IMG/VR virus record: IMGVR_UViG_3300048010_000058
Span: 1-22,490 of that record
Reading direction: 5' to 3' (one strand)
DNA length: 22,490 nt
Source of the DNA: a virus
Made by a program: the position numbers and the translations under genes. Below, in pieces: positions 1 to 9,615 of this stretch. Below the pieces are notes generated by a model that made no database searches, was not told where the DNA came from, and saw only the letters and a program-made list of their open reading frames with translations. Numbering within the stretch: the stretch's first letter is position 1; every line of letters begins with the position of its first letter.

Positions 1-3000
1 ATCCACGGAGCATAGTAAAAACTTTCTTCTCACTCGGTTTGAGTTTGTTGACAGCGGTTTCATTTCGCAACGCAGTTACAATACGTTGATGTGATTTTGG
101 CTGTGCCTCGGCACGAGTTGGGTTAAAACCAAATAAGTTACTTTCTGAATTTCCAAACCTACGAGATAGGGCTTCCGCTGTGGTGTCGTACATTTGTTTT
201 AGACCAGCATCGAACCAACGCCCCATAGGATTTTTACTATCTGGTAAGGCACTTAACGCTCTTGTCATTGGTTGAAGGATACGAGCCATCTTGCCGTGAA
301 TACGTTCATAGTGACCGCCACTACCATCAGCGGGTTCAGCAAAATCGGCAACATAGTTCATGCCTGATCGACGTATGATCCCTGATTGAGTGTCAGTTGT
401 TAAAGCTGTGCGTACCGCTTCAACCTCACCAGTTTTTAAACTCTTACCACGACGCATATTCATAGTCGCTTTTAGGAAGTTTGGATCAGCACCGCCTTGT
501 TCTAAAACATGGGCGGCTCTCTTAACTGCATCCTCACCACCATCAGTTGCAACACGAGCCTCAGACATGATAAAGCTATTAAGTCCTGATCCTATTTCTT
601 TCTCGCCCAACAATGGTTTAGCGTGTAACAACTCTGGACTATCGACACTGCGAACATTCTTTGGACTGACAAGAACAGTCTCACCATCTACTGTTATAGT
701 AGAATAATTATTGCGCCTCATAACTCTCCGTAGTTCTTCGGCACTACCAGCGATATTAGACAGGGTTTCAAACACTTGACGACCAGTAAACAAGCCAACA
801 TTGTCTTCTATTGCTCGGTCTACCTGTCGAATAATCTCAGGTGAGTTTGCTGTTCTTTTGATAGCATCAGTAATACCCTTAACAACATCGGATTTAAATG
901 TCATTTGATGCCCAAATACGGCTGGCTTACTGTCCTTCAAAAAGACTGCATTCGCTTTAGTCATATCAGTAGCACCAAACCGTTCGATCTCTTTACCTAC
1001 GACATCATCAAACAAGTAATGGTCCCCTAAATCACTAGAAGAACCATCAGCCCTCATACCATTGATGCCATTACGAACCGCTTCAGATTGGTCAACTAAT
1101 TCAGATACTAATTCCTTACGGGCTGTTGGTGCGCTTTCAATAATCTTATCACGCATATTTGCCATAGTATTAGTCGGACGGTCTGTGATCTGTGGCATGT
1201 TGCCAAACATAGGGTCTACATTTGCCCCTGTTACAAAGAAAACCTTTACATCGTCTGAACCAGTAAAGTCTTTTACTGCATCAACACTTGCTTGTGTCAG
1301 ACGACCTATGGTTTCACTTGCATATTCGGAAGCAAATTCCGCTGGCACTTCGTTTCCATAAACAGCGGCGGGAGAACCGCGAGACAATACACTGTCTGCT
1401 TTCATATCACCGTACATAGTCAGAGGTAAAAACCTTTGACGTGCTTGGGGATTTACAATTAGCCCATTAACCGAATACGCAATTGCTTCGCGCATAGCAT
1501 CACGAGCGTCATTGATTGCATCCTCTACCTCAAACCCATCGACCTCTGGCAACGTGTCTTTGATTTGTTTCATAAGTACACGGTTAGCTTGCATGTCTAC
1601 ATCCTCAACTACAAGCTGTTCAAGAATGCTATCAGCATCATATCCCATTCGTGCCGCTGTTTTTTCTAGTAGATTACGTGTACTGTCTTCCAAAATATGA
1701 GAAGGGTATAACCGCTTCGATAACTCTCGAACCGTTTGTGTTATATCATCAGTCTCTAGGTTTGCAGCTAATCGTCTAACTACGTTTCGGAACTCTTTGA
1801 ATGCGTCTGTCTTAGTGCTAGGCGACATATTAAAACCTAGACCTACCATTCTCATAGCAAGCTTACGGGCAGCATTCATTTTCTGTGGTGTTCTGTGCTT
1901 AATCTCTCCAAGAAAATCAGACAGAATAAATGGTGTGCTTTGTCCTATACCAACATCAACCTCACCGCCCCTGTCAAATGCAGCCTCAACTTTAGTTGCA
2001 TTAATGACAGCTTGGCTATCAGGTACTACTGCTTTCTTTTTCTTATTAATACTACGACGTTTAAATTCCCAAGCAACATCTTGGATTTTCTTTTTATCGC
2101 CCGTGCCTATTAAACCTTCGCGCAATATTGCAGCCAACTCTGGAGATTTAGCCATTTGGTATGGCCCTTCGGGACCAGCTTTTGTTGTTCTTTGGATAGT
2201 GGCTGGGCCAGAAACATCTAAGGTTGTCAAAAGTATTTTTTGCATTTGGGTGGCTATGTTAATAGCCTTTTTACTTTTTGATAAATCCTTAACGTTTGTA
2301 GCTATTTCTTCCAATTTACCCACAAGAGGAACTAAGTCTGGATATTCCGTTGCTGCAAACCCATCGAACTCGGTTTCATTAAAATCTGTTTTCTTAGATT
2401 GTAATGCCTTGACCGCTTTCTCGACTAAGTTCTTACGCCTACCTCTAGCTTGTTTTGTTTTCTTAAAGTTTTCGTCGGCCCTTGCACTTTGCTCTATAGC
2501 TTTCATGCCAGTTTTTTGACGTTGTTCTATTGTAAGAGCGTCGAACTGTGCGGTGGGAATATCACCATGCTCTAACCGATAGTATGCGTCATTGATTTGG
2601 TTCATAGCCTGTTCCATAGTCGGAACTATTTCATCCTCATACAGTCTTCGTAGCTCTTGGTAATCCTCTAGAGGATACTCCGTTGCAGACGTTACTTGTG
2701 GATCAAGGTCTGCATCCGCTTCCCCTTCAAAATTACTAGCATTAACAGCCTGTCCATCATCACGAATAGTCTTGTTTATTTTTCGACCAATGCCCAAACC
2801 TTCAAGGCGGGTAACTATCCTTTTAAGTTTTTTACCGACATCATTTTCCTTGACTGCTTCTAACATACCAGAATAGCCTTTGAAGTCTTGACCTTTACGC
2901 CTTGCGTATGCTTTCGCATCATTCTCAGTAGCAGTTAGTCTGCGAAGTTGTGCTTCTAGCCCACTCTCAGGCTCTTTGATTTTTTCAATAAACGTACCTA

Positions 3001-6000
3001 TATCCGCGTTCTCAAGGGCGCGAGTTATCTCACCCTTACCTACCCTCAAGTTTTCGTAGTTTGCCATTAATGTTAGAGAGAACTTATTGGTCGGGTCTTT
3101 TGGACGTAAGAACTGCTTACGCATTTGTAAGTCTTTACGCTTAATTAACTTGTCAAAGATAGGCTCTAACTCAGGATCAAGGATTTCCTTGCGAGACATT
3201 ATATGCCAAAGCTTTTTCACGAGCTTCATAGTGTTTTTCCAGAACGGCTCATTAGGCCACATCATCAAATCAAATTTGTGGTTCATAAATAGAGCGAACT
3301 GGTTAGCAAAGTATTCGGCTGGTGAGTCTAATGCGTTACCAAAACCAACAGCATCCTTACTCCCTTTAAAGTATGGGCTGCGCAAAGCAATATCACGCAT
3401 AGCATCCCTATCACCTTCTTTATACAAGCGACCTTCAGCATCGTAGTAGCCGTCTATTGCATTCCAAAACTCGCTTTTGTCTCGGTTCGATAGCAAGTTG
3501 TTATACAACCAATGCCCTAGCTCATGTCCCACTATATGAGTTTCGCTTAAACCTTTTGTCTGTGCAGTGTTGCCAATAGCATCAGCATTTAGCTGAATAC
3601 GATTAAGCGCATCATTACGATCATTGACATACCTACCAAGCACATCAGCATCCATGTCAGCACTTTCAAAAATCGGTGCTAACGTATCAGGAACAACCAT
3701 TCGGATCATGCGCTCTATGTTTTTACGAGTGGTGGGGCTTGCGCCAGTAATAATGCTGTTGACTTGTTCAATACTGGTATCAATATCAACCGCTGGTTTG
3801 CGGATACCGTTAGGCGCAATGCTACCGTTTAAGTTATGTAAGACAGATAATATTTTTAATCTTTGTTTGTTGTTCATTGGAATAGTTTGACCATTAATAG
3901 TGTAGTCAATTTCCCAAGGTGCATTATCTATAACAGCTTCCAGACGGGTTAAGTCTCTAAGAGTTACTTGATGCCCATGAATGTCGTCTGGTTTTCTGAT
4001 GTCACCGATCAGGTTTATGTTTTTATTTCGAGCGAGAGAGTAGGCAAAATAAAGGCTATTAAGTTCATCGGTTGTGAGCGAGTTAGTTTCAATAACCAGT
4101 GAGTCGCCACGAGATTGCAAATCGAGTGGTGCTGGCGGTGCTGTTGGATCATTACGATTAATTTCACCTACTTTGTTACTAGCATTCAACGGCTCAAAAG
4201 CTTCGACCATTGCATCCATGTCGGACACTTTGCTTCGCATCGAAACTGGAACGTAACCAATATAGTAGTCATTAGCGTTCTCATTGCCGATCAATGCCTC
4301 TGCGCTTTTACCACTGTCAACTTGTCTTTTGGTCAACACTTTCGATAAAATTACACGACCAGAACCATCGAACTCTTTGCGAGGGATAGCCGCAATAACT
4401 TTATTCCCACGAGTGTTGGGTATACCCGCCTTAACTCTTTCAATTATTTTACCATCCCGCCCCACTACATCTATCTTTGTAGGCGTGACCATTGCGTTTT
4501 CTGCGCGTTCTTCTAGTCGCTGAACTTTTGCATTGAATTGTTCTTTGGTAATTAATTTTTTCTCAAGTTGACTGACTAGAGATTTCTTTTCATTTGTGAA
4601 CTGTGTGTCAGTAAAGATCGGAGCGTCTTCACCTTGCAGTAAAGAGTATTCAGCATTTGTATTAATGCCCTGATCTTGCATAGCTTTGAGGGCAGTGTTT
4701 AGATTTTTAAATGATTTGCCAGTAACAGGTACATAGTATGCCGTTATTGAACCGTCTTCTCTTGAAGTCACACCATCCGCATGTCTATCACCTACGAAAG
4801 AAGTATAACCATAGTATAGTTTACCCTGATCACTTTTAGCATCCTTCTCAGCTTGGATCTTTACTGTAGACTTGGCAAACTCTGGCGGTCTAGTACCAGT
4901 TGCATCGGTAGCAAAGTTACCACCACCAATATTTTTACTGCCCTTGAGTGCGCTTGATACACCTTGATCTGCTTCTACAAAATCAGGATTTTTTACTAAG
5001 CGTCCTGTCTCCATATCTGTAACGAATGGTGGCACATCCTCAAGACGATCCATTGATACTTGGGTACGGTCAGCCTTGCGCCCAAACTCAGGACGCAATC
5101 GACGGTTTAGTTCATTGAATTGTTTGGTTGTAATTTTACCAGCGGCTTTATCTTTTCGTAACTGCTTTAGTTGCGCTGCAATCTTTGGGTCGCTTGTAGG
5201 AGAGCCTATATCTCTCGGTGCTTCTTGTGCATTTGCTCTAGCAATTGCCAAGTTATACAAACGCTCTCTAACATTTGGTGTATCAAAATTAGAAAAAGCT
5301 TCAGTTTTTAACAATCGAGATTGGATAGCTACAATCGGATCACCGTCTAAACCTTCAGCCGCTTTCATAAGCTCTCTAACCCTGTCGTCGGTATCACTTT
5401 CAATTCTTTGAATACGTGGGTTTTCTTCTAGTTCCTCATTTATTGGTGCTTTCTCGGCTGCGTCACCTTCTGTTTTTGATGCCTCTGTACTTAGCGCATC
5501 CTTGGTCGCGTCCTTAACATCATCCTCTGAAACAACCGCTGTGTTACGACGTTCATCAATGATCTTTTGCAGATCATCCATTCCCTTCTTAGCTATTTGT
5601 CCTGTTGCTGGTGTAAGCCGTATTTTATTTTCGGCTATTAAAGCTTTAACCTCTTGGGTGGTTATGATGTCTTTGTTTGCTTCTAGCAATTGAGGCAAAG
5701 TATCTTTAAATGATTGAGATGGTTTAAAATCAGGTAGTTCAGCAACTTCAGCATCGCCAGTGTCGTCAACTCTTACTTTACCACTTTCGACTGTATCTAC
5801 GTCTTCACTAGTACGGGTACTTGTAAACTCTGGTGTATCTGTATCACCCTCTGCATCTGCCTTAACTTCGGCTTCTGGCTCTGTTGTTCTAGCACTTCTA
5901 AATTCTGGTGTTCTTTCACCAGGAAATGTACCACCTTCTCGTACTTCTTCAGTTGTACGTGCGCGAGGTGGCAACCGTTTCTTAGCCGTAGTTGTTTGTA

Positions 6001-7060
6001 ATTCGTCTAGTGTTTTATTGTATTCGGTACGAATAGGAGCAATATCAACACCATTCTTTTGCCCGTCTTGTAGCTGTTTTGCTAAGTCGTCTAGCTTTGT
6101 ATTTAGATCATCGACTAATGTACCATCAGCTTCGATGTCCGAAAGCTCCATATCAATTGTTTCGATCTGTTCTTTAACAACATCACGATCAATGTCTAAA
6201 CTTTCGTCTGCTAATTGAGCATCTAAAGCATCACGCTCACGCGCCAAGGATTGTGTTCTTGTCGTTAAACTTTGACCAAGCGTAGTGTTCTTTTGCCAAC
6301 TAGCTACATCGTCTGCATAATCGCCACCCAAGAACCGATTAAGAACTGGCAAGCTTCTACCAACTTGGCTTGTCCCAAATGTGTCTAAGGCTGTCCCAGC
6401 CGCACCAGACAAGGCACTATCAAGAGCAACAGAGCCAGCAAATCGACCAACATCAAAACCATCTGATACGCCTTGCTGTATCTCTGTGGCTTGCTGCATT
6501 GCGTCAAGACCACCACCAACAGCACCACCTATAATCGCCTCTTGTTTACCAGCTTGCAAAGCACCAGCAGTACGGGCAGCTTTTTGAGATTGTTGAAGAG
6601 TTTTACCGCCAGCACGGGCGAGGTTAAAGGCAGTTTTTGCTTTTGTAACTTGCCCAGCAACAGGAATAAGGTTTGTCGGATCAAGAATAGCGGCCTTACC
6701 ATAGTCCCAAACACGGTCTAGTGTCGTACCTCGTTGCGGCGCATTTGCCCATATCTTTGATAGTCTAGCTAGGCGGTCACGATCATCACCAGCTAATGTA
6801 CTTTCGACTAAAGCACCAGCCGCACCTAGAGTATTAACGTCATTCCATCGTCTATCACCATAGAATTTGTCCCACATGTCAGCATAGTTTTCAAACGTAA
6901 CGCCTTGCGCGGAATAATAATCTCGCACATCTTTAATTGCATCCTGATTAGTGAGCAAATCAACACCATGTAAATCGGTGTAAGATGTAGAACTTTGGGA
7001 AGGTGCGTTGAAAGAAAAGCTTGTGCCAAGGGCATCGCTAATTAATTTATTATCTGCCAT
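1..7060 (-). CDS. Giant virion (ejection) protein with HExxH metallopeptidase motif, C-terminus missing
   Basis: One stop-free frame covers at least 2353 codons from the ATG at 7060 to the left edge, where it runs off. GGAG lies 9 bases before this ATG; an in-frame ATG at 7075 would leave that site inside the gene. Visible parts: a Gly/Ala-rich helical stretch at about residues 130-260 (starting DPTNLIPVAG) that could insert in membrane; acidic linkers with a repeated TPEF-x-S-x-RT-(T/S)-E motif around 385-425; H1179-E-L-G-H1183 followed by SPAEYFANQF with E1249, the ligand layout of anthrax lethal factor-type (M34-like) zinc peptidases; and long charged helices to the edge. It follows a gp14-like and a gp15-like gene, so it sits where T7 has gp16 (about 1318 aa). 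I see no transglycosylase motif at the N-terminus. Inference: it is packaged in the capsid and ejected with the DNA, with the protease acting during assembly or in the host. Coding status is sure; function is moderate. Confidence 0.85.
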   Translation of the reverse strand, partial: MADNKLISDALGTSFSFNAPSQSSTSYTDLHGVDLLTNQDAIKDVRDYYSAQGVTFENYADMWDKFYGDRRWNDVNTLGAAGALVESTLAGDDRDRLARLSKIWANAPQRGTTLDRVWDYGKAAILDPTNLIPVAGQVTKAKTAFNLARAGGKTLQQSQKAARTAGALQAGKQEAIIGGAVGGGLDAMQQATEIQQGVSDGFDVGRFAGSVALDSALSGAAGTALDTFGTSQVGRSLPVLNRFLGGDYADDVASWQKNTTLGQSLTTRTQSLARERDALDAQLADESLDIDRDVVKEQIETIDMELSDIEADGTLVDDLNTKLDDLAKQLQDGQKNGVDIAPIRTEYNKTLDELQTTTAKKRLPPRARTTEEVREGGTFPGERTPEFRSARTTEPEAEVKADAEGDTDTPEFTSTRTSEDVDTVESGKVRVDDTGDAEVAELPDFKPSQSFKDTLPQLLEANKDIITTQEVKALIAENKIRLTPATGQIAKKGMDDLQKIIDERRNTAVVSEDDVKDATKDALSTEASKTEGDAAEKAPINEELEENPRIQRIESDTDDRVRELMKAAEGLDGDPIVAIQSRLLKTEAFSNFDTPNVRERLYNLAIARANAQEAPRDIGSPTSDPKIAAQLKQLRKDKAAGKITTKQFNELNRRLRPEFGRKADRTQVSMDRLEDVPPFVTDMETGRLVKNPDFVEADQGVSSALKGSKNIGGGNFATDATGTRPPEFAKSTVKIQAEKDAKSDQGKLYYGYTSFVGDRHADGVTSREDGSITAYYVPVTGKSFKNLNTALKAMQDQGINTNAEYSLLQGEDAPIFTDTQFTNEKKSLVSQLEKKLITKEQFNAKVQRLEERAENAMVTPTKIDVVGRDGKIIERVKAGIPNTRGNKVIAAIPRKEFDGSGRVILSKVLTKRQVDSGKSAEALIGNENANDYYIGYVPVSMRSKVSDMDAMVEAFEPLNASNKVGEINRNDPTAPPAPLDLQSRGDSLVIETNSLTTDELNSLYFAYSLARNKNINLIGDIRKPDDIHGHQVTLRDLTRLEAVIDNAPWEIDYTINGQTIPMNNKQRLKILSVLHNLNGSIAPNGIRKPAVDIDTSIEQVNSIITGASPTTRKNIERMIRMVVPDTLAPIFESADMDADVLGRYVNDRNDALNRIQLNADAIGNTAQTKGLSETHIVGHELGHWLYNNLLSNRDKSEFWNAIDGYYDAEGRLYKEGDRDAMRDIALRSPYFKGSKDAVGFGNALDSPAEYFANQFALFMNHKFDLMMWPNEPFWKNTMKLVKKLWHIMSRKEILDPELEPIFDKLIKRKDLQMRKQFLRPKDPTNKFSLTLMANYENLRVGKGEITRALENADIGTFIEKIKEPESGLEAQLRRLTATENDAKAYARRKGQDFKGYSGMLEAVKENDVGKKLKRIVTRLEGLGIGRKINKTIRDDGQAVNASNFEGEADADLDPQVTSATEYPLEDYQELRRLYEDEIVPTMEQAMNQINDAYYRLEHGDIPTAQFDALTIEQRQKTGMKAIEQSARADENFKKTKQARGRRKNLVEKAVKALQSKKTDFNETEFDGFAATEYPDLVPLVGKLEEIATNVKDLSKSKKAINIATQMQKILLTTLDVSGPATIQRTTKAGPEGPYQMAKSPELAAILREGLIGTGDKKKIQDVAWEFKRRSINKKKKAVVPDSQAVINATKVEAAFDRGGEVDVGIGQSTPFILSDFLGEIKHRTPQKMNAARKLAMRMVGLGFNMSPSTKTDAFKEFRNVVRRLAANLETDDITQTVRELSKRLYPSHILEDSTRNLLEKTAARMGYDADSILEQLVVEDVDMQANRVLMKQIKDTLPEVDGFEVEDAINDARDAMREAIAYSVNGLIVNPQARQRFLPLTMYGDMKADSVLSRGSPAAVYGNEVPAEFASEYASETIGRLTQASVDAVKDFTGSDDVKVFFVTGANVDPMFGNMPQITDRPTNTMANMRDKIIESAPTARKELVSELVDQSEAVRNGINGMRADGSSSDLGDHYLFDDVVGKEIERFGATDMTKANAVFLKDSKPAVFGHQMTFKSDVVKGITDAIKRTANSPEIIRQVDRAIEDNVGLFTGRQVFETLSNIAGSAEELRRVMRRNNYSTITVDGETVLVSPKNVRSVDSPELLHAKPLLGEKEIGSGLNSFIMSEARVATDGGEDAVKRAAHVLEQGGADPNFLKATMNMRRGKSLKTGEVEAVRTALTTDTQSGIIRRSGMNYVADFAEPADGSGGHYERIHGKMARILQPMTRALSALPDSKNPMGRWFDAGLKQMYDTTAEALSRRFGNSESNLFGFNPTRAEAQPKSHQRIVTALRNETAVNKLKPSEKKVFTMLRG

Positions 7061-7112
7061 GTGTAGGTACTCCATTTAACCTTGCTACAGATTAAATGAT
7101 TGTACCCTTTCA

Positions 7113-7120
7113 ATCGTCCC
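7113..7120 (-). promoter_or_regulatory. Octamer GGGACGAT, putative late phage promoter for the giant gene
   Basis: This is a variant (T for the last C) of the octamer found in five gene junctions. It lies just after the stop of the 826-aa gene, about 53 bases before the giant gene's ATG. On the minus strand TAATAAAA precedes it. The first bases of the transcript could form a 5-bp hairpin, GATTG (7111-7115) with CAATC (7098-7102). Promoter function is inferred from placement and recurrence. Confidence 0.55.
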
Positions 7121-7125
7121 TTTTA

Positions 7126-9606
7126 TTAAGGAAGAATTTTAATAGGGTTCATGTTCCCATCATCATCAACCAAAGGATTTTCAAACAAATCAAAATTAGG
7201 GAATGCGTAGTTGAACCTATCAACAATGCTATTATAAGTTCCCGAAATAGGATCTATTATTTGTTCTTCCACTGTTCTTGCGCCAGCGGCATCACGCATT
7301 TCCGTAGCTGTTGGCATTTCCATACCAAGTTCTTCAAAAATCATTTTCATTACAGTTAGGTAATCAGTCACTTCGGAACCACCAGAAACTAAACGATCAA
7401 GAGGATTATTTATATCTTGACCTTGGTACGGACCATACGGAACTTCTCCCGTCGATGTTCGTCTGTTATCAATTGATCCTTGATACTGCGTTTTAGGAAG
7501 TAGGTTTTTGTCAGTTTGTTGTAACCTTGCAAACACCAAGTTAGCAATTTCCGCTGGTGTTTTTTCTACACCCTGTTCTGTGAAATTATCCATAGCAACT
7601 TTTACTTCAGCCGCGTAATTAGATACTATCTTAGGAAGTTGACTTGCCTCTGGGTTTGGTGGATTTCCTTCGGAAGCAATTGTCATTCGTCCTTTTAGAT
7701 CAAGAATGGTATTCGCTATACCTTCGCCAACAGTTTCAAGATCATCAGCTTGCTTTCTTAGCTTATCAACTTCGGCTCTAGCCGCCTTAACAGCGTTTCG
7801 ATCATTGTTGTAAAAATCATTAGCCGCTAATTGCTCTAGTCTATCTGCTTTAGAACGAAGGTCGCTTGCTGATACCATCACTTTGTTCAATTCGGTTCTA
7901 GCCTTATTGCCTAATTCTTGAATTGAAATGACATTTTGTGAACTTACTGTTTCCGATAATAATTGCGCACCAGTATCTATAATCTCAGTAATGTCGCCTC
8001 TATCTATTTGACTTAAAATTTGAGAAGCTTCATTATTTACATTTCCTTTTACGGCATCAAGCGTTGTTTCCGTTTGATCGAAAATATCTTTTTGATCTCT
8101 GATCATTCCTTTAATTTGCTTTTCGACTTCACTAGCAAAGTCACGATCACCTAGCTTTACAACATCAGCCATTCCAGCATAACCCTTTTCAGTTAGTGCT
8201 TTCTGGATTGCTATACGCTCAATATCGTTTAACCCTTCCCCACTTCGTAGCATTTCGTCATATGCTTGAGCAAAATGGCTTTGATCTAAAATTACTTCTG
8301 CATCAGTACCTTCAGCACCTTGTTCTCGTTTGCGAATGTCGAGAGCCGAACGAGTTATGTTTGCAACAATTGATTGGTCGTTTGCATTTATTCCATACAT
8401 CCCCATAGCGGTAAGGTGAGTTGCAACTTGATTGCTTAATGCAGCAACATCAATGTTTTGCTGTGTGCTTGCCTGATCACTGTCTGGATTTAAAGCAACC
8501 TCACCTTCAATTATGTTCTTAATTAATTCTAAATTATTTTCATCTGAATATTGACGATTTGCTAGGGCAGCTTGGGTAGACGTGATAATGTCCTGTTCTT
8601 CTAACCTGTTCTTTTCGTCTAATACTTCTCCACGCTTATCATCCAAGGCTTTTTCTAGATCGGACATATATTGTGCTGGGTCAGTACCTTTTAAATCAGG
8701 ATCAGCTTCAATAGCTAACTTCAGTTGTTCAGCTATTTCTGCATCCGTTTCGTAGCCGTCTGTATTAACCTTATCAAGAACGTTTTTATAAATAACTTTT
8801 AATTTACTTTTATTGGTGTCAGCTAATTCAGTTCTTCTTAATTTTAATTGGGCACGACCTTCTAGTTCTATTTGTTGTTTTTGTTGGTCGGTAAGCAAAT
8901 CATTGTATTTTGCATACTCCGCTTCCATAAGACTTTTAAAAATATTATCGTCTTCTAAATCTACCCTTTGAGCCATATCAAGAATATTAGCATTTGCCGC
9001 CACAAAAGCAGTGTCTTTTGCTTTTTGTAGTTCACTTGTAAACTGTTTCTTTAGATCATTGCCCCATTTTTGACTATACCCTTCGCGCAACAAACTATCT
9101 AAATTTGCTTGTGAGGGATTTTCTCTAAAGTTTTGAATTAGAGGTGCGGCTTCCTGTTGAAACTTTGCCCATCCCACACGATTTGCTTGGGCTGTAATTG
9201 AAGGAAGTAAGTCGTCTGATATTAACGTGCCATATATTTCTTTGGTCATTGTACTTGCGGTTTCTGCATCGGTAGTCTGCAACAAGTCAGCCATATAATT
9301 TGTGGCTTCACCCGCAATCTTAATATTTTCTAATTTAAGTTTTCTACTGGCTTGATCTTTTGCAAGCTGGGCTTTGCGATTGTACTCAGCAACATTACTT
9401 TCCATCAAAGACCGAGTAGGTAATACTGCCCGAAAAGATTTATTGTTACCCGCTAAAGAGCCAGCAAACTTTTCTCTTTCATCAGCACTAGACCCAGGAT
9501 TAGTTGCAACAAAGTTTGCATACAAGGCTGCGTTTTCTTTTCTTCTCGCCGCAAGGTCTTTTTCACTATCAGAATAACCTTGCTGGAACGAACCAAAATC
9601 TATCAT
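7126..9606 (-). CDS. Putative internal virion protein, T7 gp15-like by position
   Basis: The protein has 826 residues, is almost wholly charged and helical, and has no signal peptide or clear membrane span. Long segments at about residues 230-360 and 590-640 look like coiled coils (Glu/Lys/Arg-rich with spaced Leu). It lies between a 384-aa gp14-like gene and the giant gp16-like gene; T7 gp15 is 747 aa, so order and size fit the middle ejection protein that helps build the DNA channel across the periplasm. The ATG at 9606 has AGGA about 10 bases upstream and follows the previous stop by 7 bases. I do not recognise the sequence itself, so the name rests on context. The stop is followed within 5 bases by a promoter-like octamer. 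Confidence 0.8.
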   Translation of the reverse strand: MIDFGSFQQGYSDSEKDLAARRKENAALYANFVATNPGSSADEREKFAGSLAGNNKSFRAVLPTRSLMESNVAEYNRKAQLAKDQASRKLKLENIKIAGEATNYMADLLQTTDAETASTMTKEIYGTLISDDLLPSITAQANRVGWAKFQQEAAPLIQNFRENPSQANLDSLLREGYSQKWGNDLKKQFTSELQKAKDTAFVAANANILDMAQRVDLEDDNIFKSLMEAEYAKYNDLLTDQQKQQIELEGRAQLKLRRTELADTNKSKLKVIYKNVLDKVNTDGYETDAEIAEQLKLAIEADPDLKGTDPAQYMSDLEKALDDKRGEVLDEKNRLEEQDIITSTQAALANRQYSDENNLELIKNIIEGEVALNPDSDQASTQQNIDVAALSNQVATHLTAMGMYGINANDQSIVANITRSALDIRKREQGAEGTDAEVILDQSHFAQAYDEMLRSGEGLNDIERIAIQKALTEKGYAGMADVVKLGDRDFASEVEKQIKGMIRDQKDIFDQTETTLDAVKGNVNNEASQILSQIDRGDITEIIDTGAQLLSETVSSQNVISIQELGNKARTELNKVMVSASDLRSKADRLEQLAANDFYNNDRNAVKAARAEVDKLRKQADDLETVGEGIANTILDLKGRMTIASEGNPPNPEASQLPKIVSNYAAEVKVAMDNFTEQGVEKTPAEIANLVFARLQQTDKNLLPKTQYQGSIDNRRTSTGEVPYGPYQGQDINNPLDRLVSGGSEVTDYLTVMKMIFEELGMEMPTATEMRDAAGARTVEEQIIDPISGTYNSIVDRFNYAFPNFDLFENPLVDDDGNMNPIKILP

Positions 9607-9615
9607 TCTATTATC

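Noticed and set aside
1797-2519. Plus-strand open frame of 240 codons
   Set aside because: It lies wholly antisense to the giant minus-strand gene, has no good ribosome site and reads as low-quality peptide. The other plus-strand frames in 1-7060 are the same kind of shadow.
1-7060. Virion-packaged RNA polymerase of the N4 type
   Set aside because: The size would allow it, but I saw no polymerase motifs in the translated part, and the protease motif points elsewhere. The missing C-terminus leaves it open.
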